DNA of 64,000 bases from Lactobacillus kullabergensis. GTDB taxonomy: Bacteria > Bacillota > Bacilli > Lactobacillales > Lactobacillaceae. Numbering within the stretch: position 1 is the stretch's first letter; every line of letters starts with the position of its first letter. The stretch covers positions 1,640,671 through 1,704,670 of the forward strand of contig NZ_KQ033871.1 of assembly GCF_000967195.1 (NCBI RefSeq). Direction: 5' to 3'. The notes under the pieces were generated by a model. The model did not search any database, was not told where the DNA came from, and worked only from the letters and a program-made list of their open reading frames with translations. Both the position numbers and the translations under genes were made by a program. Positions 17,315-26,844 of this stretch are shown piece by piece.

Positions 17315-17350
17315 AAAAGCCACTCCTATTTTTAAGAAGTGGCTTTTTTC
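17315..17350. terminator. bidirectional terminator pepF / deacylase
   Basis: A 10-bp perfect stem (17315-17324 with 17338-17347) lies between convergent genes, with T6 on plus and T-rich sequence on minus. Confidence 0.85.
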
Positions 17351-17380
17351 TGTTATAAAAATATTAATGATAGTCAAAAA

Positions 17381-18523
17381 TCAGTCTAATGAGTTCCAAA
17401 ACTGCCTTGCTAATTCTTGGTATAAACGACAGCCATCTAAATAAGCATTTACTTCTATATACTCATTTGGTTCATGATCAGTAGTTCCAGCTCCCGGTCC
17501 CAGAATAATAATAGGGAAACCTCCAGCTTGAATATATTCTGATGCATCTGTAGCAGCAGTCCCTGCAACAAATTCACTTGGCCTGCCAATTTCTTGCTCG
17601 ACAACTTTTTGAGCCATTTTAGCTAATTTTGTCTGAGATTGGTCAGGTAAAGGCACCTCAGGAAAACTATATCTTATTTTTAGCTGAGCGCCATTTTTAT
17701 TTAAATCAGCAACTATTTGTTCAAGTTCAGTATAAATTTGCTCATTGGGATATATAGGCGTTGTTCTGATATTGCCGGAAAGCCAAGCACTGTCAGGAAC
17801 AGAATTAATTTGACTGCCACCCTGAATTTGGCTAACCACATGAGTAAAAGAGCCTAAAACCGGATCCTTTTTTTGATGACTGTCCATTAATTGTTGCGCT
17901 GCTTGTGCAAACTCAATCAGTGGCATTATAGCATTCTGACCTTTTTCTGGGGTCGAAGAATGAACACAAATACCCTTAGAATAAACGTAATAGTCAATAA
18001 TACCCTTATGTGTCACACGTACGTCAAAGTTTGAGGGTTCACCAATAACAAGTCCATCCAGGTCAGAAGCATAGCCTTCTTTAGTCAACTGAGCCGCCCC
18101 ATATTCACCGGTTTCTTCGCCTACAGAAGCTAAAAGTCTAATACGACCGGGCAGTTCTTTCTCACTATCAAGTAAATCAAGCATTGCAACAATCATTGCC
18201 GCCAGACCGGATTTCATATCACTCGCACCACGCCCAAATATTTTTCCGTCTTTCAAAACGGGCTTAAATGGGTCTGTATGCCAATTGGTCAAATTCCCAG
18301 CTGCAACAACATCTTCATGCCCTGAGAAACCTAACAATGGACCATGATCTCCAATGGTTACTACCAAATTATCTCTGCCGGAAGAATAAGAAAGTCTGTG
18401 AATTTCTACTGGATATCCGCTAAACAATGCGGTTACATAATCAGCTATCAGGCTTTCATGATCATTTGCCGAATCTATCGCTAACAAGTCTGTTAATATT
18501 TTAATCGCTTGTGTTTCTTCCAC
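17381..18523 (-). CDS. M20 family ArgE/DapE-type deacylase
   Basis: A 380-residue dizinc M20 metallohydrolase, probably succinyl-diaminopimelate desuccinylase or a related acyl-amino-acid deacylase. Metal ligands are visible in FSGHEDVV, GRGASDMKSG, SVGEETGEYG (catalytic Glu pair), GEPSN and the terminal TTDHEPNEY. The GTG start at 18523 follows GGGAG by 7 nt. It starts 14 nt after the ABC transporter ATPase gene, so the three genes form one operon, suggesting that an imported acylated amino acid or peptide is deacylated inside the cell. Confidence 0.85.
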   Translation of the reverse strand: MEETQAIKILTDLLAIDSANDHESLIADYVTALFSGYPVEIHRLSYSSGRDNLVVTIGDHGPLLGFSGHEDVVAAGNLTNWHTDPFKPVLKDGKIFGRGASDMKSGLAAMIVAMLDLLDSEKELPGRIRLLASVGEETGEYGAAQLTKEGYASDLDGLVIGEPSNFDVRVTHKGIIDYYVYSKGICVHSSTPEKGQNAIMPLIEFAQAAQQLMDSHQKKDPVLGSFTHVVSQIQGGSQINSVPDSAWLSGNIRTTPIYPNEQIYTELEQIVADLNKNGAQLKIRYSFPEVPLPDQSQTKLAKMAQKVVEQEIGRPSEFVAGTAATDASEYIQAGGFPIIILGPGAGTTDHEPNEYIEVNAYLDGCRLYQELARQFWNSLD

Positions 18524-18537
18524 TTACTATCTCCCAC

Positions 18538-19287
18538 CTAAGCCTCAAGAACTTTTGCCAAAAAGTCCTGTGCGCGCGGAGTTTGTGGCTGAGCAAAAAA
18601 TTGCTGTGGTGCAGCTTTTTCTTGAATATAACCGTCAGCCATAAACCATACTTCATCTGCAACATTTTTGGCGAAACCCATTTCATGAGTTACAACTACC
18701 ATAGTCATCCCTTTTTGTGCTAAATCCTGCATTACTTTCAACACTTCACCCACCATTTCCGGATCAAGCGCTGAAGTTGGTTCGTCAAAGAGCATTACTT
18801 CGGGATCCATTGCCAAGGCACGAGCAATGGCAACCCTTTGTTGTTGTCCACCTGAAAGATTGGTTGGAAAGGCTTCTGCTTTATCAGCCAAACCGACCTG
18901 ATCCAACAATTCCATTCCCTTAGCTTTAGCATCACTGTCACTCATGCCCTTAACTTTCATGGGCGCTAATTTAATATTTTCAATAATATTCATATGGGGA
19001 AACAAATTAAACTGCTGAAAAACCATTCCCATTCTTTCACGCAGTTGATCAAGCTGATCTTCGCTTAAGGCAGTTAACTCCTTATCCTCAAAAATCACTT
19101 TGCCAGAAGATGGCTGATCTAATAGGTTCAGACAACGCAAAAAAGTGCTTTTTCCGGCACCAGACGGTCCAATTAGACAGATAACCTGACCTTCATTTAC
19201 CTGAGCATTAATATCCTTTAAAACTTTATTATCACCAAAATTTTTCTGTAAGTGTTCAACTTTAATTACGGGATTTGCGTTAGTCAT
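18538..19287 (-). CDS. amino-acid ABC transporter ATPase (GlnQ type)
   Basis: A 249-residue ATPase of polar amino-acid uptake systems. Walker A is GPSGAGKST, the signature LSGGQQQR, Walker [15 protein letters not shown], with the switch His in VVTHEMGFA. It overlaps the preceding permease gene by 8 nt (translational coupling) and is followed after 14 nt by the deacylase. The substrate is probably glutamine, glutamate or another polar amino acid. Confidence 0.93.
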   Translation of the reverse strand: MTNANPVIKVEHLQKNFGDNKVLKDINAQVNEGQVICLIGPSGAGKSTFLRCLNLLDQPSSGKVIFEDKELTALSEDQLDQLRERMGMVFQQFNLFPHMNIIENIKLAPMKVKGMSDSDAKAKGMELLDQVGLADKAEAFPTNLSGGQQQRVAIARALAMDPEVMLFDEPTSALDPEMVGEVLKVMQDLAQKGMTMVVVTHEMGFAKNVADEVWFMADGYIQEKAAPQQFFAQPQTPRAQDFLAKVLEA

Positions 19288-20776
19288 GATTCATTTTCCT
19301 TTCAAATACTTTCATTAGGCTAGATAAACCAAAAGTAATGATAAAGTACAAGATCATTGTGATTACCAATGGCATTACTCCACGATAAGTGTCAGCCTGA
19401 ACTACACGCGATTGATAAATCAAATCCTTAACGCCAATTACTGAAACTATTGAACTTTCCTTGATGAGAGAAACAAATTCGTTTCCCAGAGCCGGCCAAA
19501 TATTTTTCATTGCCTGTGGCATAATAACATAACGCATAGTCGCTGTGCGTGACAGCCCTAAGGAGCGAGATGCTTCAGTCTGTCCCACAGCAATTGAATT
19601 AATGCCTGATCGTATTACTTCTGCTACATAAGCTGCAGAGTTAAGAGAAACGGCAATTATACCTGACAGTAGAGCCGGGAAGTTTACTACTACTCCCAAG
19701 CCAAAGTAAATGAATAATAATTGCACCATTAATGGTGTGCCCCGAATAAATTCTACATAAGCTGTCGCAATTGAACGTGCAATTTGGTTATGGCCTAAGC
19801 GCATAAACGCCAGTATCGCACCTAATAAGAAACCAAAGAATACTGATATAGCAGAAATAAGTAAAGTGTACCCGACGCCCGCAATAAAGAAGTCTTTATA
19901 TGCCCACATTGAATTAGACGCTTTGACTTCCTTTTTTGTCTTACCGGCGGTTAAATATTTTCCAGCTTTGGGTAAATATTCTTTATCTATTAAATCTTTT
20001 TGCTTAATCTCCGCTATTGATTTATTTGCAGCTTTAACTAAACTATTGGCTCCTTTATGAAAAGCAACAGAAGTAGCGGATGACTCTGTCTTGAGGCCTG
20101 CCGGAATAACCATAATCCCGTCCGTATTTTGGGCAAAAGCCTCGGCTGTTGCCTTGTCAACTGAAACTGCATCAACCTTACGCGTTTTTAATCCTAAAAC
20201 TAAGTCGTTATATTTATCCATGGTTTTTAGTTTGACATTTTTGGCCTGATTTTTGATCATTGTGGCCTGCATACTACCAGTTTGAGCACCAATTGCTTTG
20301 CCGGCAAAAGACTTATAATTATGATATTTGCCTTTATCTTCTTTTCTTATCAGTAATTTTTGATCACTTCTATAGTATGGCTGACTAAAGGCAACGCTTT
20401 TAGCCCTCTTAGGCGTCGCGTTCATTCCGGCAATGACCATGTCAATTTTACCTGTCTCAAGACCCACTAAAAGAGAGTCAAAGTCCATTGACCGCACAAC
20501 AAGCTTAACACCCATATCATGGGCAATTTTTTGCCCTATTTCAACATCCATACCAACTATTTTTGATTTGCCCTTAATATTTTTGACAAACTCGTAAGGA
20601 GGATAATCTGGACTAGTTCCCATGACTAGTTCACCTTTTTGCTTGACTCTTCGTAGATAATTGTCGGTTCTTTGTTCAGTTTGGCCTTTGTCAGCAGCTG
20701 CTGCATTCTGGGGTAACAAGGTTAACATTATAAATGCTATCAACAAAGTTTCAAGCAATTTCCACGCTTTCTTCAT
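19280..20776 (-). CDS. fused substrate-binding/permease amino-acid ABC protein
   Basis: A 498-residue fusion of the GlnPH type common in lactic acid bacteria. It has a signal peptide (about 1-27), a periplasmic-type binding domain (about 38-265; [47 protein letters not shown]) and a HisM-like permease with about five helices and the EAA loop ([22 protein letters not shown]). It takes up a polar amino acid with the ATPase at 18538. GGAGG lies 6 nt before the ATG, behind a good promoter at 20809-20837. Confidence 0.93.
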   Translation of the reverse strand: MKKAWKLLETLLIAFIMLTLLPQNAAAADKGQTEQRTDNYLRRVKQKGELVMGTSPDYPPYEFVKNIKGKSKIVGMDVEIGQKIAHDMGVKLVVRSMDFDSLLVGLETGKIDMVIAGMNATPKRAKSVAFSQPYYRSDQKLLIRKEDKGKYHNYKSFAGKAIGAQTGSMQATMIKNQAKNVKLKTMDKYNDLVLGLKTRKVDAVSVDKATAEAFAQNTDGIMVIPAGLKTESSATSVAFHKGANSLVKAANKSIAEIKQKDLIDKEYLPKAGKYLTAGKTKKEVKASNSMWAYKDFFIAGVGYTLLISAISVFFGFLLGAILAFMRLGHNQIARSIATAYVEFIRGTPLMVQLLFIYFGLGVVVNFPALLSGIIAVSLNSAAYVAEVIRSGINSIAVGQTEASRSLGLSRTATMRYVIMPQAMKNIWPALGNEFVSLIKESSIVSVIGVKDLIYQSRVVQADTYRGVMPLVITMILYFIITFGLSSLMKVFERKMNHD

Positions 20777-20808
20777 AATTTTCCTCCATTATTATTTTTA
20801 TTATGACA

Positions 20809-20837
20809 ATTATAAAGATATAAAAATTAAATTACAA
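20809..20837 (-). promoter_or_regulatory. promoter of amino-acid ABC operon
   Basis: On the minus strand: TTGTAA, 17-nt spacer, TATAAT, about 30 nt before the start codon. Confidence 0.65.
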
Positions 20838-20870
20838 CTATTAATTAAAAACAATCATTTTTTAAGCAAT

Positions 20871-20923
20871 AAAAAAGGCTCTGCATGTCAGTTAAAGCAC
20901 CGAATATATGCAGAGCACTTTTT
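20871..20923 (-). terminator. terminator of lactate oxidase
   Basis: A GCTCTGCAT/ATGCAGAGC stem (20878-20886 with 20908-20916) is flanked by A and T runs and followed by T6 on the minus strand. Confidence 0.85.
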
Positions 20924-20945
20924 ACTACTTAAAACTAAAAGCTAA

Positions 20946-22175
20946 TTATGCTTGAGAAGCACCAGTTACAGCGTCTGAGTCATCTTCTTTTAATTGATTC
21001 TCAGCTGTTACAGGATATGGCTTAACTCTTGTAGGATCAGTATTTGACTTCAAGTTGTCGGCAGTGTAATTAATATGAGTAATCTTAGCGTGTTTAACAT
21101 CTTCAATTGTCTTGCAGCCAGTCAATTGCATATCAATTAATAATTCTTGGTTCAATTGCTCAATAACTGATTGAACGCCCTTAGCGCCACCAAGTGCAAG
21201 GCCGTATAAGTATGGACGACCAACACCAACCATATCAGCACCAAGTGCCAAAGCCTTAAAGACATGCGAACCACGACGAACGCCTGAATCAAAGACAATA
21301 GGAACACGGTGGTTTACGGCCTTAGCAATCTCTGGCAACATATCAATTGTTGCAGGACCACAGTCAACTTCACGACCACCATGGTTAGTTACATAAATAC
21401 CATCAGCGCCAGCACCCATGGCTAAGTAGGCATCTTCTGCACAAACAACGCCTTTAACAAATACTGGTAAGCCTGACATTTCCTTAATACGTCTAACATC
21501 TTCTGGCCCGATCTTTTGGGCTGAAGAAGCATACATCTGTGCTACAGTTTGGCCTTCACCCTTTGCTCCTTGGTAGCGAGTAAAGAAGTCTAGTGGAACA
21601 GGGTAGGCAAACTTAGTTCTGAGGTTAGCTTCACGAAAGCCTGATACCAAAGCATCTACTGTCAGGAAAATGCCCTTGTAGCCAGCTTTTTTAACTGCAT
21701 CAAAGACCATCTTGTTGAAGCCCCAGTCTTTGCTGAGATAAAGTTGGAAGAAACGTGGTGCATTTGGAGCTGCTGCCGCAATCTCTTCCACACTCTTATT
21801 AGCATAAGTACTCGATGCAAACAAGGCACCTGCTGCAGCTGCACCCTTTTGAGTAGCAATTTCTGCATCTTTGTGCGCGATACCATGACAGGCAATAGGT
21901 GAAATCATTACAGGTGTCTTTAATTTCATGCCCATAAATTCAGTATCCAATTTAGGATTATCCATATTGGTCAAAGCACGAGGCACAATCTGAAAGTGAT
22001 TGAAAGCAGTGGTGTTATTACGCCAAGTCCACTCATTTTCTGAACCTGAAGCAATATAGTAATATGCACCTTCTGGCATAACTTTCTTTGCACGTTCCTC
22101 GAGTTCATCGAGGTTAATCATCTTTAGTGTTTCGTCACGATCACTTTGGGGAAAACCATTATAATATGATGTCAT
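20946..22175 (-). CDS. lox: L-lactate oxidase-like FMN enzyme with flavinylation-like tail
   Basis: A TIM-barrel alpha-hydroxy-acid oxidase of 409 residues, probably oxidising L-lactate to pyruvate with O2 and yielding H2O2. Features: YYYIASGSENEWTWRNN at the N-terminus, ISPIACHGIAHKDAE, FQLYLSKDW, the active-site HGGREVD (catalytic His and Arg) and VFDSGVRRGSHVFKALALGA (FMN phosphate site). The ATG at 22175 has AAGGAG 8 nt upstream; a longer TTG-started frame is rejected. The protein ends DDSDAVTGASQA, an extension that reproduces the D-A-V-S/T-G-A-S motif of covalently flavinylated FMN-binding domains. A cre-like site lies in its promoter. Lactate oxidase is more likely than glycolate oxidase, but substrate specificity is inferred. 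Confidence 0.92.
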   Translation of the reverse strand: MTSYYNGFPQSDRDETLKMINLDELEERAKKVMPEGAYYYIASGSENEWTWRNNTTAFNHFQIVPRALTNMDNPKLDTEFMGMKLKTPVMISPIACHGIAHKDAEIATQKGAAAAGALFASSTYANKSVEEIAAAAPNAPRFFQLYLSKDWGFNKMVFDAVKKAGYKGIFLTVDALVSGFREANLRTKFAYPVPLDFFTRYQGAKGEGQTVAQMYASSAQKIGPEDVRRIKEMSGLPVFVKGVVCAEDAYLAMGAGADGIYVTNHGGREVDCGPATIDMLPEIAKAVNHRVPIVFDSGVRRGSHVFKALALGADMVGVGRPYLYGLALGGAKGVQSVIEQLNQELLIDMQLTGCKTIEDVKHAKITHINYTADNLKSNTDPTRVKPYPVTAENQLKEDDSDAVTGASQA

Positions 22176-22213
22176 TTTTAAGACTCCTTCTTTATTTAAT
22201 ATTTCCAATTTCT

Positions 22214-22235
22214 ATTATACATGTAAATGCTTACA
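22214..22235 (-). promoter_or_regulatory. lactate oxidase -10 box and cre-like operator
   Basis: The -10 TATAAT (minus strand, 22214-22219) is followed immediately upstream by TGTAAGCATTTACA on the minus strand (22222-22235), 13 of 14 matches to the CcpA cre consensus. No good -35 is visible. The position implies glucose repression. Confidence 0.6.
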
Positions 22236-22347
22236 AAAGTTAGTGAAATTTAAAAATAAATGTTTAAATAACGGGATTCCCACTGTTTATTTTTTCACAA
22301 AGTAAAGCAAAAAATAATAATTGATGTTATTTTTATATTAATAATTA

Positions 22348-23145
22348 CTACAAACTATGCTTAATAATATGAGTGAAGTATGTAACAAGATAGATCGTAA
22401 CTTCAATGACAGCAATAAAAAAAGTTACTGGCAGATTCGTAATATAGCCCAAGTATAAGCCAAGCCAGACGCCAATCAAGGCAAAAAAGACAGACCAGCC
22501 AATCATCGCCGGAATTGTTTTCCCTAAATAGTTTGCAGTGGCTGGTGGTAATGTTAGCAAAATAAAAACTAAAAGCGAGCCCACTATTTGAGCACCAATT
22601 GATACCGACATCGCCAGAGCAATTAAAAAAATAACACTTACTGCACCAGTTTTTACTCCATGAGCAAGAGCACCAATATGATCAAATGAATCAAAATTTA
22701 ATGAGCGCTGGATACTAAAAATCATCAGCAATACAATTATAGAAAGGGCTATAAGCTGGATCACGCCCTGATGATCAACACCAATAATACTGCCAAATAA
22801 AATATTCGTAGCATAATTGCTGTTAGCTCCAGAAATGGCAAGAAAAAGTACGCCTAAACCCGTAAACAGGGCTGAAATAGCACTAATTGAGGATTCTTTT
22901 TGCTCACTATGAAGTGACAATTCCCCAACACTGATTGAACCCAGAAGGGTAAACAAAAGCATCCCCCACAAAGGTCCAATTCCCAGCCAAACAGCAAATG
23001 CAGCACCTGCAAAACCAATTTCGGAAAGCGTATGTGCTAAAAAACTAAAATTACGTGCGACTACATAAACACCGACAGTGCCACAAGTTATCGCAATAAA
23101 GGTACTCGCCAAAAATGCGTTGCGCATAAAACCATATGCAAACAT
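22348..23145 (-). CDS. metal ABC transporter permease (ZnuB/MntB type)
   Basis: A 265-residue membrane protein with eight or so helices, of the ABC-3 family that imports zinc or manganese. The N-terminus FMRNAFLASTFIAITCGTVGVYVVARNFSFLAHTLSEIGFAGAA is characteristic. Its start overlaps the ATPase stop by one base. Last gene of the metal-uptake operon that begins at 25865. Confidence 0.92.
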   Translation of the reverse strand: MFAYGFMRNAFLASTFIAITCGTVGVYVVARNFSFLAHTLSEIGFAGAAFAVWLGIGPLWGMLLFTLLGSISVGELSLHSEQKESSISAISALFTGLGVLFLAISGANSNYATNILFGSIIGVDHQGVIQLIALSIIVLLMIFSIQRSLNFDSFDHIGALAHGVKTGAVSVIFLIALAMSVSIGAQIVGSLLVFILLTLPPATANYLGKTIPAMIGWSVFFALIGVWLGLYLGYITNLPVTFFIAVIEVTIYLVTYFTHIIKHSL

Positions 23146-23798
23146 TATTCATATGCCTCCTTAAATTGGGACATTTCACCATGTTCAATTTGACCATGAT
23201 TTAAATATAAATAGTTTTGCATATACTTGTGAGCTAATGATATATCATGAGTTACAAACAAAACTGTTATTTTATGTTTTTCATTCAAATGTCTGATCAG
23301 CTTCATCAGCTCATCTTTAGCCATAGGATCAAGACTTGCCGTAGCTTCATCTAAAATAATCATATTAGGATTATCAAGCAGGGCTTGAGCTAAATAGGCT
23401 CTTTGTTTTTGTCCACCTGAAGCTTCCCCCATACGAGTATTTTTAATTTGATAGAGATTGGTTTCCTCTAACTGCTTTTTTATTGCTTCCTTAGTTTGAC
23501 CGTTTTTAATAATCGGTGCATTCAAACCAACAAAAGCTTCAATTGATAATGGATATTCAGCATCTATATTGCGAAACTGAGGTACATAACCCAGACGAAC
23601 ATCATCTGCAAATTTAAAAGATCCCGAGCTAGGAGTCAACATCTTCATTAGAATATTTATTAAGGTAGTCTTTCCAGTACCATTGGGACCTAGGAGTGCA
23701 GTTAACGAACCCCTTTTTAACTTGAACTTTAAGTTCTCAAAAACATTATTTTTATCAAATCTCATTGAGAGATTATTAACTTCTAAAATATCAGACAA
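23145..23798 (-). CDS. metal ABC transporter ATPase
   Basis: A 217-residue ABC ATPase: Walker A GPNGTGKTT, signature EASGGQKQR, Walker B MIILDEATASLDP and switch His in FVTHDISLA. The signature begins EASGGQ rather than LSGGQ, and the protein is shorter than typical ZnuC/MntA (about 235-250). It pairs with the permease at 22348 and the lipoprotein at 24966, separated from the latter by a wall-amidase gene. Confidence 0.92.
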   Translation of the reverse strand: MSDILEVNNLSMRFDKNNVFENLKFKLKRGSLTALLGPNGTGKTTLINILMKMLTPSSGSFKFADDVRLGYVPQFRNIDAEYPLSIEAFVGLNAPIIKNGQTKEAIKKQLEETNLYQIKNTRMGEASGGQKQRAYLAQALLDNPNMIILDEATASLDPMAKDELMKLIRHLNEKHKITVLFVTHDISLAHKYMQNYLYLNHGQIEHGEMSQFKEAYE

Positions 23799-23818
23799 TT
23801 TGTATTTTCCTATATTAT

Positions 23819-24946
23819 CTATTTAAAATTGCCCACTTTGACAAATTGATTAACATCAATTGGGTAATATTTACGACCCTTAATCTTAACGCGACCGCCA
23901 TATGTCCGCACATAATTGCCGCGGTATAACTTGTTTGTACCAACCCGTTTCCCTTTGCCATCGTAAAGGTAAGCATTGTGGCTTAATTGACGTAATTTGC
24001 CTTCAACGTTGCTGGCAACAACATATTGATTAACACCTATTTGCAAATACTTTCTTTTTTTAATGGTTTGATTGCCATAAATTGTTAACTTGGTACCAGC
24101 CTTTTTAGTTGGTAAATCAGTCGCCACACCATTTTCATTATAAACCAATGCATTATGAATTAAGACTTTGGTAGCAACTGGCTTAGGTAGAACAGCCGGC
24201 TTTTTAGCAGGTGCAGCAGGTGCTGGTGGAGTTACTGTATCATTATCAACAGGTGCATTATCAGCTGGCGTTCCTTGATCATAATAATATTTAACCAGAT
24301 CAAAGAAATCATCCATTGAATAACCCCATTTAGCAAAGTAACCATCCGGATCAGTATGATCAGTACCTCCTAAAAAGGTAGACACAGCATGGTGAGACCA
24401 AATTGTCCCTTTGCCATCATGAACAGCGTTGTCAGGTTCCAAATTATATCTGTGCAAAATTTGCGCAACATAAATTGCGTCATTATTCACGCCTTTGGCA
24501 AAATCAGCCAGATTGTTTTCTTCACACAGTTCCACTTGCACAAAACGATTGTTGGCAACAGGACCAGCACCCCATACACCGTAATCTGGGCTTGTCATTT
24601 GAATGACACCTGTTTTATCCACAAAAGCATGAACATAAGAATAAATATTCATCCATTCACGATTAAAATAAATACATTCATTACGTGCAGTAGCATTGGG
24701 TGTTGCAGTTTCGTGAATAACAACGCCTTCAGGCTTGCCATTGCGATAATTAATCGGATTAGCAGCAGAAAAATCGTTATATTTAATACCTTCTTGCGCT
24801 AATACTTGTTCTGCATAAGTTACACCGCTGAAACTATTTTGCTTAGCAGTATCATTAATTGTACTTGCTTGTACTATCATCGTCTCTGGAGCAGCAACAG
24901 TTGCAATGCTCGCTCCTAAAGCTAAAACGGCAATCAATTTCTTCAT
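23819..24946 (-). CDS. secreted N-acetylmuramoyl-L-alanine amidase with two SLAP repeats
   Basis: A 375-residue wall hydrolase cleaving the bond between MurNAc and L-Ala. It has a signal peptide (about 1-28), an Amidase_2 domain (about 50-225) with zinc ligands in VVIHETA and WSHHAVSTF and near HTDPDGYF, a Pro/Ala-rich linker, and two C-terminal SLAP-type wall-binding repeats (LIHNALVYNENG... and LSHNAYLYDGKG...), each ending in a V-x-Q-[YF]-V motif. It sits inside the metal ABC operon with 19-20 nt gaps on both sides. The Amidase_2 fold needs zinc, which may explain the linkage. Confidence 0.93.
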   Translation of the reverse strand: MKKLIAVLALGASIATVAAPETMIVQASTINDTAKQNSFSGVTYAEQVLAQEGIKYNDFSAANPINYRNGKPEGVVIHETATPNATARNECIYFNREWMNIYSYVHAFVDKTGVIQMTSPDYGVWGAGPVANNRFVQVELCEENNLADFAKGVNNDAIYVAQILHRYNLEPDNAVHDGKGTIWSHHAVSTFLGGTDHTDPDGYFAKWGYSMDDFFDLVKYYYDQGTPADNAPVDNDTVTPPAPAAPAKKPAVLPKPVATKVLIHNALVYNENGVATDLPTKKAGTKLTIYGNQTIKKRKYLQIGVNQYVVASNVEGKLRQLSHNAYLYDGKGKRVGTNKLYRGNYVRTYGGRVKIKGRKYYPIDVNQFVKVGNFK

Positions 24947-24965
24947 TTTTAACGCCTCATAATAA

Positions 24966-25865
24966 TCATTTTCGGACTACTTCAGCCAAATCCTGATAAC
25001 TATCATTCATCCAATCAAGATAATTGGTATTATCCGGGATAGTTTCCCTTATTTTTAGGATACGGATGTTTTGCTTTTTTGCCAATTTCAGAAAAGTGTC
25101 AACTGTAGAACTTGAAGTTTGTTCATTGATCACAAAAAACGCAATTTTCTGCTTCTTAATACCATCAGTCATTTTCTGAACAGCTGCTGGACTCGGATCT
25201 GTATTATTTTGGATTGCTTTCTCAAAGTCTTTATTTGCGACTTTAATGTTGACAGAACTTAACGCATAGTCAAAAACCGGCTCACTGACATAAACGGGCT
25301 TTTCAACGTGGTGACTTAATTTAGCAGAAGTCCTTTTAATACGGGCAATTTCAGCTAAATACCTTTTCCCGTTTTTTCTATAATAACGAGCATGCTTTGG
25401 ATCTTTTTTACACAAGCTCTTAACTAAGTAATTAACATACTTGGTGGGCATAGTCAAATCAAACCAAATATGCGGATTATCACCTTTTTTTAAACCCATC
25501 AGGTCTTCACCAACGCGAACCGGCTTTTTGTCAACTGAAGAAGCCAATTTATCCATCCAACTGTCGTAACCTAGGCCATTTTCTATTACTATGTCTGCGT
25601 TAGATAGAGCCTTGGCATCGTTAGTAGTAGGTTGAAAATCGTGAGGGTCAATTGCAGATTTTTTAATAATTGCTTCTGCTTTGCCATATTTGCCAACTAT
25701 ATTTTGAGCAATGTCAGAATAGACATTCGTCGTCGTCATAATTGATATCTTACTGCTTTTGTGTGACTTTTGTGAACATGCACCTAATGTTAAAAGAACT
25801 ATGCCTAATAAGGTAACTGCAGCAAATAACTTTCTAAATTTAACAAATTTCAATATTGTTGTCAT
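24966..25865 (-). CDS. metal-binding lipoprotein of Zn/Mn ABC transporter
   Basis: A 299-residue substrate-binding lipoprotein of the ZnuA/PsaA (cluster A-I) family with lipobox LGAC. Likely metal ligands are His in AIDPHDFQPT and His in DNPHIWFD. At the third ligand position the sequence reads VSEPVFDYA, with Glu where zinc-type proteins have His, as in manganese-type PsaA. No His-rich loop is present. Zinc versus manganese therefore stays open. The annotated ATG almost touches the AAAAGGA; a start a few codons downstream is possible. First gene of the operon: lipoprotein, amidase, ATPase, permease. Confidence 0.9.
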   Translation of the reverse strand: MTTILKFVKFRKLFAAVTLLGIVLLTLGACSQKSHKSSKISIMTTTNVYSDIAQNIVGKYGKAEAIIKKSAIDPHDFQPTTNDAKALSNADIVIENGLGYDSWMDKLASSVDKKPVRVGEDLMGLKKGDNPHIWFDLTMPTKYVNYLVKSLCKKDPKHARYYRKNGKRYLAEIARIKRTSAKLSHHVEKPVYVSEPVFDYALSSVNIKVANKDFEKAIQNNTDPSPAAVQKMTDGIKKQKIAFFVINEQTSSSTVDTFLKLAKKQNIRILKIRETIPDNTNYLDWMNDSYQDLAEVVRK

Positions 25866-25952
25866 TCCTTTTCGTATTTAAGTGTAGTTTTTAAGTAATA
25901 AGGCAACTTTTTAATTGCAGTACAAAATAAAAGTTACTTACAATTAATAACC

Positions 25953-25981
25953 ATTATACACTAATTAGGGAGTGCTTTAAA
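25953..25981 (-). promoter_or_regulatory. promoter of metal ABC/amidase operon
   Basis: On the minus strand: TTTAAA, 17-nt spacer, TATAAT. Directly after the -10 lies an imperfect dyad (GTTA...TAAC, about 25934-25952) at the expected start of transcription, a plausible metalloregulator site. The dyad is weak. Confidence 0.5.
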
Positions 25982-26045
25982 AGCAACGCCTTATTATAGT
26001 TTCGTTACAGTTTCATTTCTCTATAAAGCAAATATACGACAATCT

Positions 26046-26075
26046 AAAAAGCACACGATTCATTCGTGTGCTTTT
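26046..26075 (-). terminator. terminator of lrgAB
   Basis: A 12-bp perfect stem (26047-26058 with 26064-26075), with T5 following on the minus strand. Confidence 0.85.
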
Positions 26076-26118
26076 AGAGTAAGTAAACAAACAACTATAA
26101 AATTATAAAAATTATAAA

Positions 26119-26844
26119 CTACAACCCAATTAAATGGGCAAAAACTGGAACTAACAGATTATCCACTAAAGCTGTCGCAACAACTGCCACTGCAGCAGTT
26201 GCTCCTTGCACAGAGCCCATTTCCAATGCAAAAGCTGAGCCGATAGTATGGCCTGCAGAACCTAAACCCAAGCCTGTTCCCAATGGATCACTATTTAAGT
26301 TGAACCACTTAACTAATTGTTTGCCTAAGGCGTAAATTACTACAGCATTAAGTATGCATGCCATAGCTGTAACCGAAGCATTGCCCCCGATAGCTTTTGT
26401 TATTGGCATAGCTACTGCAGTAGTAGCAGACTGACTTAGCATTGACTTTATTCCGACAGTATTTAAACCAACTGCTTTAGCGACAAGTGTTATTAAAGCC
26501 ATTGAAATTAACGTACCGAAAACCAACCCTAAAAGAATAACCAGCCAGTTTTTCTTTACAACATCATTACGCTTATACAATGGTACCGCGAAAGCAATTG
26601 TAGCTGGCGTGATGAACCAGAAAATAATATCTCCACCTGGTTTATAAGCTTTAGCATAAACAGTAGCTGTTGAAACATCAAAGCACTTAGCAAGGATAAT
26701 CAGAATTGCTATTCCCAAAACCATTGCTACAAAGAGTGGTTGAAAAAGGAAAAAACCTTTTGATTTTTTGAACAGCCATTGTCCAGTTAAAAATACAATT
26801 AATGACAAGAAAACTCCAAATAATGGATTCGTAATATATTGCAT
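26119..26844 (-). CDS. lrgB: LrgB family antiholin-like protein
   Basis: A 241-residue polytopic membrane protein of the LrgB/CidB family, associated with control of murein hydrolase activity and, in some bacteria, pyruvate or glycolate movement. Features include ITPATIAFAVPLYKRND, the long MLSQSATTAVAMPITKAIGG helix and the terminal AGHTIGSAFALEMG motif. Its start overlaps the lrgA stop by one base (TAATG). Expected to be controlled by LytSR directly upstream. Confidence 0.93.
   Translation of the reverse strand: MQYITNPLFGVFLSLIVFLTGQWLFKKSKGFFLFQPLFVAMVLGIAILIILAKCFDVSTATVYAKAYKPGGDIIFWFITPATIAFAVPLYKRNDVVKKNWLVILLGLVFGTLISMALITLVAKAVGLNTVGIKSMLSQSATTAVAMPITKAIGGNASVTAMACILNAVVIYALGKQLVKWFNLNSDPLGTGLGLGSAGHTIGSAFALEMGSVQGATAAVAVVATALVDNLLVPVFAHLIGL

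Noticed and set aside
24389-24802. 137-codon plus-strand ORF opposite the amidase
   Set aside because: Antisense shadow of a domain-verified amidase; composition (many Ile/Cys/Phe) is typical of shadow frames.
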